From assembly GCF_000733945.1 (NCBI RefSeq), contig NZ_JPOL01000002.1, positions 2,667,001 through 2,731,000 of the forward strand: a stretch of 64,000 nt of DNA, given 5' to 3'. Below, piece by piece: positions 55,308-64,000 of the stretch. How positions within the stretch are numbered: the stretch's first letter is position 1; each line of letters begins with the position of its first letter. The notes under the pieces are model-generated. The model was not told the origin of the DNA. It did no database searches and was given only the letters and a program-made list of their open reading frames with translations. The stretch comes from Flavimarina sp. Hel_I_48 (lineage in GTDB: Bacteria > Bacteroidota > Bacteroidia > Flavobacteriales > Flavobacteriaceae). Position numbers and translations under genes: made by a program.

Positions 55308-56762
55308 TTATTTCCATCCTCCGCCAAGATCCTTGTACATGGCTACGCGTGCATGTAGTTGCTCTTTTCGGGTTTCCACGAGTTCCATTTGAGATTCCAG
55401 TGCATCACGCTGAGTAAGAAGCACCTCCATATAATCAGCTCTGGCAGATCTAAAAAGACTGTTGATAATATTAATGGATTCTGTGAGCGCAGCGACTTGT
55501 TTTTCCTTGAGCGCATAGCTTTGCTTGAGGTTTTCAATGTTAGATAATTGATTGACCACTTCCATATATGCATTGAGAATCGTCTTTTCATAATCAAAAA
55601 CGGTCTGGAGTTGGCGGGCGTTCGCGTTCGCATATTCCGCTTTAATTGCATTTCTGTTTATGAGCGGAGCGACCACATCGCCCATCACCGAATACAAAAG
55701 GGACTCTGGTGTGGAGGTAAGGAACCTGGGCTTAAAAGCTTCCAGTCCCACCCCGGCATGAAGGGCCAGGGAAGGATAGAAATTAGCTTTTGCCGCTTTA
55801 GTGTCCAGTTTTGCCGCTGCCAACTCATACTCTACCCGGCGTATATCGGGCCGGTTTTGTAGGAGTTGGGAAGGTACACCGGTATAAAGCGTATCCATTT
55901 GACGCGAGATGAAATTTTCTGCATTACGCGCGATGGTATGCGGCGCCCTACCTATAAGAAAATTGATCTTATTCTCCGTTTCTGTAATATCCTGTTGAAC
56001 CGCGTACATCTCACTTTGGTTTTTAAAAACCTCTGCTTCCAGACGCCGCACTCCAAGTTCTGTGGCACGAGCTGCCTGTTTTTGCAGGCGTACGATTTTT
56101 AACGCGTTGCCCTGCAGTTTTAAATTCTGCTGAATAATTTCCAATTTATTATCCAGCGCAAGCAGTTCATAATAAGAATCGGCTATTTCGGCAATAAGGT
56201 TGGTCACCATAAAGTGGTTTCCCTCTACCGAAGACAGATATTCCATCACAGCTGCTTTTTTAGAATTGCGCAGCTTTTTCCAAATATCCAGTTCCCAGGA
56301 GGCAAACAGTCCAGCCCTAAAATTTGGCAAAGGTTCCGGGAATTCTACGCCCTCTTTAATATCTGTGTTCGCATCGTTCGCGCCCTGGCTGGTGTAGCGT
56401 CCCACCTTTTCAAGTTCTGCACCTGCCTGAAGGTTTACAAAAGGAAGATATTCCCCTTTTCTCGCCTGGATCTCGTTGCGCGCCATGGTTACCTGTTGCA
56501 TGGTGATATTAAGCTCCTGGTTGTTGACCAGGGCGGTATCAATAAGTGCGTGCAGGTTTGCATCTGAGAAAAAATCCTTCCAGTTCAGGGTGGCAGAATT
56601 TGTGGAATCCTCCACATTCCTGTTCTGAAAATGCTCCGGCAAAGAAGCATTGGCATCCCTGATCTTACTGGTGGGCACACAGCTGTACATCAGCAAGGCC
56701 AGAAGGATACTGAGCGACCACGATCTATGTGTCATAAATACTCTACTTATTCTATTTTTCAT
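55308..56762 (-). CDS. TolC/OprM-type outer-membrane efflux lipoprotein (second pump)
   Basis: A 484-residue outer-membrane factor. Lipoprotein signal SILLALLMYSC; OEP repeats with DANLHALIDTALVNNQELNI, QARKGEYLPFVNLQAGAELE and YEKTILNAYMEVVNQLSNIE. Its start overlaps the permease stop by 11 bases, so it is the last gene of adaptor - permease - outer-membrane factor. Only about a quarter identical by eye to the homologue at 46367. Confidence 0.93.
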   Translation of the reverse strand: MKNRISRVFMTHRSWSLSILLALLMYSCVPTSKIRDANASLPEHFQNRNVEDSTNSATLNWKDFFSDANLHALIDTALVNNQELNITMQQVTMARNEIQARKGEYLPFVNLQAGAELEKVGRYTSQGANDANTDIKEGVEFPEPLPNFRAGLFASWELDIWKKLRNSKKAAVMEYLSSVEGNHFMVTNLIAEIADSYYELLALDNKLEIIQQNLKLQGNALKIVRLQKQAARATELGVRRLEAEVFKNQSEMYAVQQDITETENKINFLIGRAPHTIARNAENFISRQMDTLYTGVPSQLLQNRPDIRRVEYELAAAKLDTKAAKANFYPSLALHAGVGLEAFKPRFLTSTPESLLYSVMGDVVAPLINRNAIKAEYANANARQLQTVFDYEKTILNAYMEVVNQLSNIENLKQSYALKEKQVAALTESINIINSLFRSARADYMEVLLTQRDALESQMELVETRKEQLHARVAMYKDLGGGWK

Positions 56763-59700
56763 CGCTTTCTCCTTTCTTTAGTTTTTTCAGTCTTTTTTTC
56801 ATTTTGCGCAGTTTTTCCCTTAGGCTACTTTTATTTTCATATTCGCGCATAAATTGTTCTGAGATTGGTTCTACATCCTCGTCCCTGATAAGGTTTTTGC
56901 CTTCAGACATTGTTGCAAAGATGAAATAGAGTCCCGGTATGATAATGACGCCAAACAAGGTCCCTATGAGCATACCACCCAGGGCAGAACCTCCTATGGT
57001 CCTGTTGCCTATCGCACCGGCACCGCTGGCAATCACCAGTGGGATCAAGCCCGCAATAAAAGCAAAAGAAGTCATTAAAATAGGCCTAAAGCGCAGTTTT
57101 GCACCTTCAATCGCCGCATTAAGTATGGTGGCACCCTCCCTATTTTTTTGCACGGCAACCTCTACGATAAGAACGGCATTTTTACCCAGTAGTCCCACCA
57201 GCATTATCACCCCAATCTGGGCATAAACATCATTGGAAAGTCCCATTAATTTCAACAGTAAAAAGGAACCAAAAACACCCACCGGGAGCGATAAGATTAC
57301 CGCAAGCGGAAGAAGGAAACTCTCGTATTGCGCGGCAAGTACGAAATACACGAAAACGAGCACGATACCAAAAACATATAGCGCGTCATTACCACGGTTC
57401 GCCTCGTCATAAGACAATCCTTCCCAGGCGATATCATAGCCGGGGGGAAGTTTTTCCGCCGCAACTTCTTTAATTGCTTCAATGGCATCTGCACTGGTAA
57501 ATCCAGTTGCAGGTAGCCCTCGTATCGCGGCAGAATTATAAAGGTTGTACCTGGTAATTTCGTTAGGGCCCAGGGTTTTTTCCATTTTCATGAAAGAAGA
57601 GTAAGGTACCATCTCGCCTTCTTCATTTTTCACATAAAGTTTCATGACATCAGAGGGTAGTCCGCGATATTCTGGGCCTGCCTGGGTATACACTTTGAAG
57701 AAACGACCAAATTTTATAAAGCCCTGTTCATATGTACTACCTATTAGAATATTGAGGTTTTCCATCGCTTTACCTATGGAAACACCCTTTTGCATGGCCG
57801 CTTTATTGTTGATACTCAACTTATATTGAGGATAGTTTGCCGCAAAGAAGGTAAATACACCTGTCAATTCTGGACGCTTATTAAGTTCATCAAGAAACTC
57901 GTTGTTTATACGTTCAAATTCATGGTAATCCGTTTCATTGTTCTTATCAAGCAAACGCATGGAAAAACCACCAGAAGAACCAAAGCCAGGTACAGCGGGC
58001 GGCTCAAAATATTCTATTATGGCACCCAGGTCTTTTGTCTTTTCCTCTAGTTCTTCCATGATCTCTTGCACGCCGTGTTCCCGGTCTGACCATGATTTTA
58101 AGTTGATAAGACAGGTACCGGCGTTAGAACCACGACCTTCGGTCATGATCTCGTAACCGGCAAGGGAAGAAACAGATTCCACACCATCCACATCTTCTGC
58201 GATCTTCTGAAGTTTTTTGGCAACTTCATTTGTACGTTCTAGTGTAGCACCAGGGGGGGTCTGTATGATCGCGTAGATCATTCCCTGATCTTCACTGGGA
58301 ATAAAACCTGCCGGAAGCACCTGGCTAGTCATAAAGATACCCGCACAAAATGCAATCAAAATACCAAAGGTGATAAGCCTTCGGTTGACAATTCGCGTCA
58401 AAAATGTGGTATAACGGCCTGTTAATCGTTCAAAACCACCATTAAACCAGTCAATAAACCGGTTTATTGGAGTCCTTTTCCGTGGTTTTCCATGGGTATT
58501 TTTTAATAACATGGCGCATAAAACCGGAGTAAGGGTTAATGCGACTACTGCGGAAATTACGATAGAACCCGCCATGGTAATTGAGAACTGACGGTAAAAT
58601 ACCCCCACCGGACCAGACATGAACGAAATAGGGATAAACACAGAAACCATGACCAGCGTGATCGCAATGATCGCACCTCCTATTTCACTTAGGACTTCAG
58701 AAGAAGCCTTATAGGGAGAAAGGTTTTTCTCTTCCATTTTTACGTGCACAGCCTCAACTACCACAATGGCGTTGTCAACCACGATACCAATGGCAAGCAC
58801 GAGCGCAAAAAGTGTAATAAGGTTAATGGATAGCCCAAAGAGCTGCATTACAAAGAATGCGCCTATCAGGGAAACGGGTACGGCAATAATGGGGATGAGC
58901 GTTGAGCGCCAATCGCCTAAAAACAAAAATACCACGATCGCCACCAGGATAAAAGCATCCCGAAGCGTGTGCAGTACCTGCTCAATGGACGCGTCCAAAA
59001 AGTTTGATACGTCGTAACTGATCTTATAAGCCACACCTGGAGGTAGGTTTGCTTTCAGTTCTTCAAGTTTTGTTTTAACATCCTTTATAACATCGCTACC
59101 ATTACTGCCAAAGGTCTGTTTGAGCACAATGGATGCCGAAGGTTTTCCGTCAAGGTTGGAGTAAATATCAAAGAATTCACTACCCAGTTCAACATCTGCC
59201 ACATCACCCAGAGTAACATTTTCGCCCTCTTCGGTGGCTTTTAAAATGATGTCTTTATACTGTTGTGGCTCATCATACCTATCCTGATAAGTAAGAACAT
59301 ATTCTAGAGATTGTGCCTTTATTCCAGAACTTTGACCAATTCTCCCGGGCCTGGCCAGGATACTTTGCTCTTCCATTGATTTAAGGACTTCTTCAGCAGA
59401 GATACTGTAGGCACGCATACGGTCTGGCTTGAGCCAAACGCGCATGGCAAATTTACGGCTACCCAGAATCTGGGCGCTTGCAATACCATCAATTCGCTGA
59501 ATTTCTGGAACTATGCGGGTGTAAGCATAGTTATATAGAAATTTCTCATCATTATTGCCATTTTTGCTGTAAAGGTTTACGTACATCAACATACTGGGCT
59601 GTACGGGCGTTATGATAACCCCTTCACGCTGCACAAGATCTGGCAGAAGTGGCATGACCTGGTCAACACGGGTTTTCACTTGTACTACCGCATCATTGGG

Positions 59701-59997
59701 ATCTGTGCCCGGTTCAAAAATTATACGGAGGGTACCCTCACCGGCACTGGTTGCATCTGATGCGATGTAGCGCATACCCTGAACACCGTTTATAGCGGTC
59801 TCCAGGGGAATTAATGTTGATTTTACAAGCACATCTGCACTGGCACCGGGATAGGCGATAAATATGTTTACCGTGGTGGGAGCAATCTGTGGGAACTGTG
59901 ATATGGGTAATTGTTTGATCGCCAGTAATCCTATAAAAACAATGATTACCGAGATTACAATGGCCAGTACTGGCCTATGGATAAATTTTTTAAACAT
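56752..59997 (-). CDS. RND multidrug efflux permease (HAE1 type, AcrB-like)
   Basis: A 1081-residue intact HAE1 pump. TM1 and the porter start read RPVLAIVISVIIVFIGLLAI and QFPQIAPTTVNIFIAYPGAS; the TM4 relay motif is GIVVDNAIVVVEAV, with Asp408-Asn409 where E. coli AcrB has two Asp; TM10 retains the Lys in GLLGKNAVLIVEVAV. The C-terminal 70 residues are cytoplasmic and Lys-rich (REKLRKMKKRLKKLKK). Sits between adaptor and outer-membrane genes. Probably exports hydrophobic drugs or bile-like compounds. Confidence 0.96.
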   Translation of the reverse strand: MFKKFIHRPVLAIVISVIIVFIGLLAIKQLPISQFPQIAPTTVNIFIAYPGASADVLVKSTLIPLETAINGVQGMRYIASDATSAGEGTLRIIFEPGTDPNDAVVQVKTRVDQVMPLLPDLVQREGVIITPVQPSMLMYVNLYSKNGNNDEKFLYNYAYTRIVPEIQRIDGIASAQILGSRKFAMRVWLKPDRMRAYSISAEEVLKSMEEQSILARPGRIGQSSGIKAQSLEYVLTYQDRYDEPQQYKDIILKATEEGENVTLGDVADVELGSEFFDIYSNLDGKPSASIVLKQTFGSNGSDVIKDVKTKLEELKANLPPGVAYKISYDVSNFLDASIEQVLHTLRDAFILVAIVVFLFLGDWRSTLIPIIAVPVSLIGAFFVMQLFGLSINLITLFALVLAIGIVVDNAIVVVEAVHVKMEEKNLSPYKASSEVLSEIGGAIIAITLVMVSVFIPISFMSGPVGVFYRQFSITMAGSIVISAVVALTLTPVLCAMLLKNTHGKPRKRTPINRFIDWFNGGFERLTGRYTTFLTRIVNRRLITFGILIAFCAGIFMTSQVLPAGFIPSEDQGMIYAIIQTPPGATLERTNEVAKKLQKIAEDVDGVESVSSLAGYEIMTEGRGSNAGTCLINLKSWSDREHGVQEIMEELEEKTKDLGAIIEYFEPPAVPGFGSSGGFSMRLLDKNNETDYHEFERINNEFLDELNKRPELTGVFTFFAANYPQYKLSINNKAAMQKGVSIGKAMENLNILIGSTYEQGFIKFGRFFKVYTQAGPEYRGLPSDVMKLYVKNEEGEMVPYSSFMKMEKTLGPNEITRYNLYNSAAIRGLPATGFTSADAIEAIKEVAAEKLPPGYDIAWEGLSYDEANRGNDALYVFGIVLVFVYFVLAAQYESFLLPLAVILSLPVGVFGSFLLLKLMGLSNDVYAQIGVIMLVGLLGKNAVLIVEVAVQKNREGATILNAAIEGAKLRFRPILMTSFAFIAGLIPLVIASGAGAIGNRTIGGSALGGMLIGTLFGVIIIPGLYFIFATMSEGKNLIRDEDVEPISEQFMREYENKSSLREKLRKMKKRLKKLKKGESDEK

Positions 59998-60020
59998 GGT
60001 GTTTTAAAATTTTGGGATTT

Positions 60021-61100
60021 CTACTCTGCGTAGATTTCGAGGTTAGCAAGTACCTCTGTGGGTGCGACCTTGTTTACCTTAACTTTTTCATTGTCTTTTA
60101 CCAGACGAATGCCTTCCAGGAGGACCTGATCGTTTTCGGTGAGGCCTTCTACGGCAAAAAGGTGCGGTATTTCTGCAGTTACCTTAATTTCTTTCTGATG
60201 TAGTACGCCCTCTTTGTCCACTACGAACACAAAGCGTTTATCAAGCACTTCAAAAGTGGTTTTCTGCGGTATAAGAAGCGCATGGTCCAACTTGGTATTC
60301 ATAAGTATATTTCCGGTTTCCCCGTGTCTGAGGATACCTTTTGGATTTGGGAATACGGCCCTGAAAGCGATATTCCCGGTGGTATTGTTGAATTCACCTT
60401 CAATGGTTTCTACCACGCCATCTTCATTGAATTGCTGATTGTTAGCCAGAAGCAGGTTTACTTTCTGGTGTTCATTTTTATCAACGTTCATCATGTAATC
60501 AAGATATTCTGCTTCGGGAACGTTAAAATAAACCCACATACTGCTATTGTCTGAAAGCTTGGTGAGTATCTCCCCTTCGTCCAGAAGGCTTCCTTCCCGA
60601 ACTTCCAGATGGTCAATTATCCCATCAAAAGGGGCGTTTATTTGTGTAAAGCCCAAATGTGTCTGTGCGAGGGAAATTTCGGCCTTGGCCCTGTCATATT
60701 CAGCTTTTGCCACGGCAAGTTCGTTAGGGGAAACCACACTGCTGTCTACCAGTAACTTTGTGTTCTGATATTCTATTCGCGCAGATTCGCCTTCGGCTTT
60801 TGCCTTTAGCAGTTCAGCTTCATAAACATTAGGCATGATCTTAAACATTTGCTGCCCTTTCTTTACGTGTTCACCTTCATCTACGGCGATTTTTTGCAGG
60901 TAGCCTTTTTCAAGTGCGCGCAGTTCAATATGATGTATGGAGTGAATCTGGCAAACGTATTCTTTAGTGTAAGAGGTGTCTTTCAATACCGGATTAGTGA
61001 CCTGAAAGGTGCGTTCCTCTTTTTTTTCTTTTTTTTCTGAATTACAGCCGACGGTACATAGCGCGGCCAAAAGACCAATAAGTATTGGGATCTTTCTCAT
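60021..61100 (-). CDS. RND efflux periplasmic adaptor (second pump)
   Basis: A 359-residue lipoprotein MFP (lipobox AALCTVGC). The lipoyl halves are at HIELRALEKGYLQKIAVDEG and FTQINAPFDGIIDHLEVREG; a short hairpin (AKAEGESARIEYQNTKLLVD) lies between; barrel domain near VYFNVPEAEYLDYMM. First gene of the operon, permease start 23 bases downstream. Confidence 0.95.
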   Translation of the reverse strand: MRKIPILIGLLAALCTVGCNSEKKEKKEERTFQVTNPVLKDTSYTKEYVCQIHSIHHIELRALEKGYLQKIAVDEGEHVKKGQQMFKIMPNVYEAELLKAKAEGESARIEYQNTKLLVDSSVVSPNELAVAKAEYDRAKAEISLAQTHLGFTQINAPFDGIIDHLEVREGSLLDEGEILTKLSDNSSMWVYFNVPEAEYLDYMMNVDKNEHQKVNLLLANNQQFNEDGVVETIEGEFNNTTGNIAFRAVFPNPKGILRHGETGNILMNTKLDHALLIPQKTTFEVLDKRFVFVVDKEGVLHQKEIKVTAEIPHLFAVEGLTENDQVLLEGIRLVKDNEKVKVNKVAPTEVLANLEIYAE

Positions 61101-61234
61101 AAATAAATGAATTAGGATAATGGGAAAATATAATTAGGTGGGTGGCCATCAAAGAGATGAATGGCCAAAATAAGCTAAGGGGACGCTACTTTGAGAAAGT
61201 GGCGTACACTGATATTTAAAAAAAGAAGGGTATT

Positions 61235-61645
61235 CTAAATCCGGAAATCTTCAAAACGAATGTAGCGTTTACATTCTTGAAGTGCTGGCGTATGATACGC
61301 CATAAAACTGTCCTCGGTTTTTGATGCATGTTCCACTTTTATAAGCTGGAACACTGCAATGATAACATCCTGAAAAAAATGAGGTTTTGGACTGTCATTT
61401 TCTGAATCCTGATCAAGATTTTCAGATTCTGTTTCCTCTATTAAAATCTGACCCACGCGTGTGTCATAATTAGAAGAAACCGGGGAGAAATGAGCAGAAG
61501 AAAGAGTGGTATAGCGTGCCTGGGAACAGGCATCGCGCAACGAATCAATCGTTTCCCAAGAAGTGGCATTTGCCTGAAAAAGCAAAAAACCGCTTAAGAG
61601 AATAAAGACCGTGCTCGTTAAAAAATTTCTAAAAGATTTTCTCAT
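61235..61645 (-). CDS. Small exported protein of unknown function
   Basis: A 136-residue protein from ATG 61645; a TTG four codons upstream is a weaker start. Signal peptide FLTSTVFILLSGFLLFQANA. The mature part is acidic in the middle (ETESENLDQDSENDSP), with a hydrophobic stretch FFQDVIIAVFQLIKV and two Cys. No family is recognised. It lies 134 bases upstream of the second RND adaptor on the same strand and may be its promoter-proximal gene. Confidence 0.65.
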   Translation of the reverse strand: MRKSFRNFLTSTVFILLSGFLLFQANATSWETIDSLRDACSQARYTTLSSAHFSPVSSNYDTRVGQILIEETESENLDQDSENDSPKPHFFQDVIIAVFQLIKVEHASKTEDSFMAYHTPALQECKRYIRFEDFRI

Positions 61646-62606
61646 TTGCGGCAACAAATTTATTCTGCTTGCATGTCATTAGCAAATTTTTAGACTCTAA
61701 TTTTAGTCAAAAAGGAATATCTTTTTAATAATTCGTTGACTAGAACGATATAGCTGTTTAACGAATGCGTCTGGCTTTTTGAGAAATTGATTTAAAAGAA
61801 GTTTATGAATTTTCCTGGATAAATATCTATATATAATTCTGAAAATATCCCTTATAGGCTTAAAAACCTGACATTTGAGGCTATTTTTTGTTTAAAAAGA
61901 AGGTTTTATAGATGTTATTCAAATCCGTCTTTAGCTATTAAATAGTATCTTCAGGAACATCTTTTATTCCATCATACCAGAGGTTGGTCAAAATGAGCTC
62001 CAGTAAGTTTTTCATTTTGCCGCAAGACCACATTCTCTATATTTTTAGATTGAAAACTTGCTGACCTTTATATAGAATACTGTTCACGCTAATACTAATG
62101 TCCTCAATGAGATACTTAAGGTGAAGCCTGTAAATTTGTATTGTCCTTTCCTGATTTTTAGAAATTATAATGCTTTTTCCAGTTTGCGCTGTGCCTTTTG
62201 TTTAAGGTATTTTTCAATACTTATAAATTTTAATTCGCGTTCGTTGTGTTCTTTTTAATTTGAACCTGTAGTTTTTGTTAAAAGCTTTTATATAAAATGC
62301 ATCGAATTTAAGCATAGCTTGCCAATTTTCTCAGATTTTAATAATACGCGTTATTTTTTGTGACATCCGGGCTTATTGCCTTACTTTTGGCCTTTATTAA
62401 CAATTTTTTAAGGGATGTATGAACGAGTGGAATTTAATTTTTTCCAGCTTCTGGATTGCCTTAGAAATGAATTCTACTCCATGCTTTTTGCACCAGGCGC
62501 ATTAAGAAGTATTTAAAATGTTAGCGTTTTTCGGACTTACTGATTGTTTTCGACCATTTAACTATCCATGTACCTAGAGTAGAATACTATTTACCAAACC
62601 AAATTT
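61646..62606. other. Long stretch without an intact gene (961 bases)
   Basis: AT-rich, no open frame of coding quality on either strand. On the minus strand around 62040-61980 a short open stretch reads KNIENVVLRQNEKLTGAHFD, vaguely like the linker before a histidine-kinase domain, with other fragments in other frames. It might be a decayed gene. The BCCT promoter is at its end. Confidence 0.4.
62357..62389 (+). promoter_or_regulatory. Predicted promoter of the BCCT gene
   Basis: TTTG (62357-62360), a 21-base spacer and TACTTTTG (62382-62389) match the Bacteroidota consensus. The start codon is about 218 bases downstream, so there would be a long leader. Confidence 0.45.
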
Positions 62607-64000
62607 ATGTTCAAAACTACATTGAATAAGGGGATTTTTATACCGAGTATGGTATTTATCCTTCTTGTTTCGATTACCTCGGTAATTTATCCACAAGCCG
62701 CAGATGAAATCCTGAATATCATCAAAAGATTCATATTTATCAACCTCAACTGGGTCTATATATGGGCTGTTACCTTTTTTGTGATCTTTTTGATTTTTCT
62801 TTTGTTCAGTAAATATGGCGATATCAGATTGGGGAATAATGATAGCAGGCCAGAACATTCTTTTTTCTCCTGGATGTCCATGCTTTTTGCGGCCGGGATG
62901 GGAATTGGGCTTATGTACTTTGGCGTAGCCGAATCCATTCAGCATTATTCATCAGAGGTTTTTGGTATGGAGCATTATGTAAACAAGGCAAAGAACGCAC
63001 AGCTCTACACTTTTTTTCATTGGGGTATACATGCCTGGGCAATTTACGCCGTAGTGGGATTATCGCTTTCTTATTTTGCTTACCGCCTCAAACTTCCGTT
63101 ATCGTTACGTAGTTGTTTCTATCCTCTGTTGAAAGATAAGATAAAAGGTAAATGGGGCAATGTAATTGATGTTTTTGCACTTTGCAGTACCTTTTTTGGG
63201 ATTACCACCACTTTAGGCTTTGGTGTGGTGCAAATAAATTCGGGCCTGCAGTTTCTCAACATCGTGCCTGATACCAGTTTCACCTATCAAATTATAATTG
63301 TGGGCGTTTTAGTCTCGCTTGCGATTTTATCAGCACTTACGGGAGTTGACAAAGGGATAAAAATATTGAGTAACATCAATGTGATCCTGGTATTGAGCCT
63401 GCTGCTTTTTGTACTTATTTTAGGTCCTACCGTATTTTTGATAGGAAGTTTTACTGAGGGAATAGGGAATTATATAAACAATTTCTTCAACCTCACCTTT
63501 GGCACCCACGTGTATGATCAGGAAACCCTGCCCTGGTTTTATGACTGGACCATACTTTACTGGGCATGGTGGATCTCCTGGTCTCCATACGTAGGTCTAT
63601 TTATCGCAAAAATTTCTAAGGGAAGGACAATCAGGGAATTTATCGTAGCGGTACTTTTGATCCCTACTATTTTCAATTTTATATGGATGACCGTATTTGG
63701 CAATAGCGCGATATGGTTTGATATCAATGTAGCTGGCGGTGCCCTTAGTAGTCTGGCCAGCAATCCAGATGCGCTGATGTTTAGGTTTCTGGAATATTTG
63801 CCGCTTTCCAGTATAGCGAGTTTTATGACCATAATCATTGTTATCATATTCTTTGTGACTTCGGCAGATTCTGGTATTTTTGTTATGAACAATATAGCTA
63901 CTAAAAATGCCGTAAGGTCCCCTAAATGGCAAACTACCTTATGGGGTTCACTCCTGGCCATTTTATCTTTGTTACTTCTTAATGCCGGGGGGCTCAAAGC
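62607..64000 (+). CDS. BCCT-family betaine/choline/carnitine transporter (partial)
   Basis: The first 464 residues of a sodium- or proton-coupled osmolyte importer; the gene runs off the window. It starts MFKTTLNKGIFIPSMVFIL and has the expected helices. Diagnostic blocks: FSWMSMLFAAGMGIGLMYFG (Na-site Gly-Met-Gly), and DWTILYWAWWISWSPYVGLF, then AKISKGRTIREF, the BCCT signature with substrate-binding Trp residues. The Gly-Met-Gly loop without Asp is of the Na+/betaine type. Marine osmoadaptation is a reasonable role. Confidence 0.95.
   Translation, partial: MFKTTLNKGIFIPSMVFILLVSITSVIYPQAADEILNIIKRFIFINLNWVYIWAVTFFVIFLIFLLFSKYGDIRLGNNDSRPEHSFFSWMSMLFAAGMGIGLMYFGVAESIQHYSSEVFGMEHYVNKAKNAQLYTFFHWGIHAWAIYAVVGLSLSYFAYRLKLPLSLRSCFYPLLKDKIKGKWGNVIDVFALCSTFFGITTTLGFGVVQINSGLQFLNIVPDTSFTYQIIIVGVLVSLAILSALTGVDKGIKILSNINVILVLSLLLFVLILGPTVFLIGSFTEGIGNYINNFFNLTFGTHVYDQETLPWFYDWTILYWAWWISWSPYVGLFIAKISKGRTIREFIVAVLLIPTIFNFIWMTVFGNSAIWFDINVAGGALSSLASNPDALMFRFLEYLPLSSIASFMTIIIVIIFFVTSADSGIFVMNNIATKNAVRSPKWQTTLWGSLLAILSLLLLNAGGLK

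Noticed and set aside
62687..62695. Perfect DnaA box TTATCCACA
   Set aside because: A single copy inside the BCCT coding region, with no cluster or AT-rich unwinding element, so chance is the simplest reading.

Overview
The window reads as chromosomal DNA of a Flavobacteriaceae-type bacterium (phylum Bacteroidota). Reasons: several -7 elements match the TAnnTTTG consensus; most start codons lack a Shine-Dalgarno sequence, with a strong exception at rpsU; the gene order rpsU - xerC - hpf - tRNAs - tuf - tRNA-Trp - secE - nusG - rplKAJL - rpoBC is the flavobacterial one; and many family-typical genes are present (DUF3467, DUF4369, SPFH with an Arc-like protein, lipoprotein TolC homologues). No rRNA, complete insertion sequence, prophage or CRISPR array was seen.

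Layout. 1-16.1 kb is the translation/transcription core: rpsU, a Xer recombinase, hibernation factor, five tRNAs (Thr-TGT, Tyr, Gly, Thr-GGT, Trp), EF-Tu, SecE, NusG, L11, L1, L10, L7/L12, then RpoB and RpoC behind a strongly structured leader, and a DUF3467 protein. 16.2-21.7 kb holds two small envelope proteins, prfC, and an overlapping run idi - queD - peroxiredoxin - manA followed by a small conserved protein. 21.9-26.2 kb is on the minus strand: a frameshifted DUF4369 lipoprotein, a DUF819 permease, and a cassette of SPFH protein, DUF4177 protein, PH-like membrane protein and an Arc-type ribbon-helix-helix protein, with a phased repeat that could be its operator. 26.4-30.2 kb has an S1/P1 nuclease, AlkB, an AraC regulator and two envelope proteins. 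30.4-38.4 kb carries tgt - lptF/G - EamA, accA, dnaB and a pair of exported proteins of unknown role.

38.5-41.7 kb holds three consecutive oxidoreductases (MDR, Old Yellow Enzyme, luciferase-like). 42-47.7 kb is a tripartite RND efflux operon whose permease is split by a frameshift, followed by a divergent MFS exporter. 49.3-53.6 kb has a secreted protein and a minus-strand pair made of a DUF1080 lipoprotein and a beta-propeller/HEAT/cytochrome c lipoprotein. An FMN-dependent alpha-hydroxy-acid oxidizing enzyme follows, then a second, intact RND operon (adaptor - permease - outer-membrane factor) at 55.3-61.1 kb. After about 950 bases with no intact gene the window ends inside a BCCT-family osmolyte transporter.

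The most notable observations are the strong Shine-Dalgarno at rpsU, the multi-hairpin rplL-rpoB leader, the SPFH/RHH cassette with three half-sites spaced exactly 11 bases apart, two A-run frameshifts, an Asp-to-Asn change in the proton-relay pair of the second RND pump, and DnaA-box-like sites ahead of dnaB. Two real genes of fewer than 60 codons (24164-24343 and 25176-25331) were found by reading the sequence directly.
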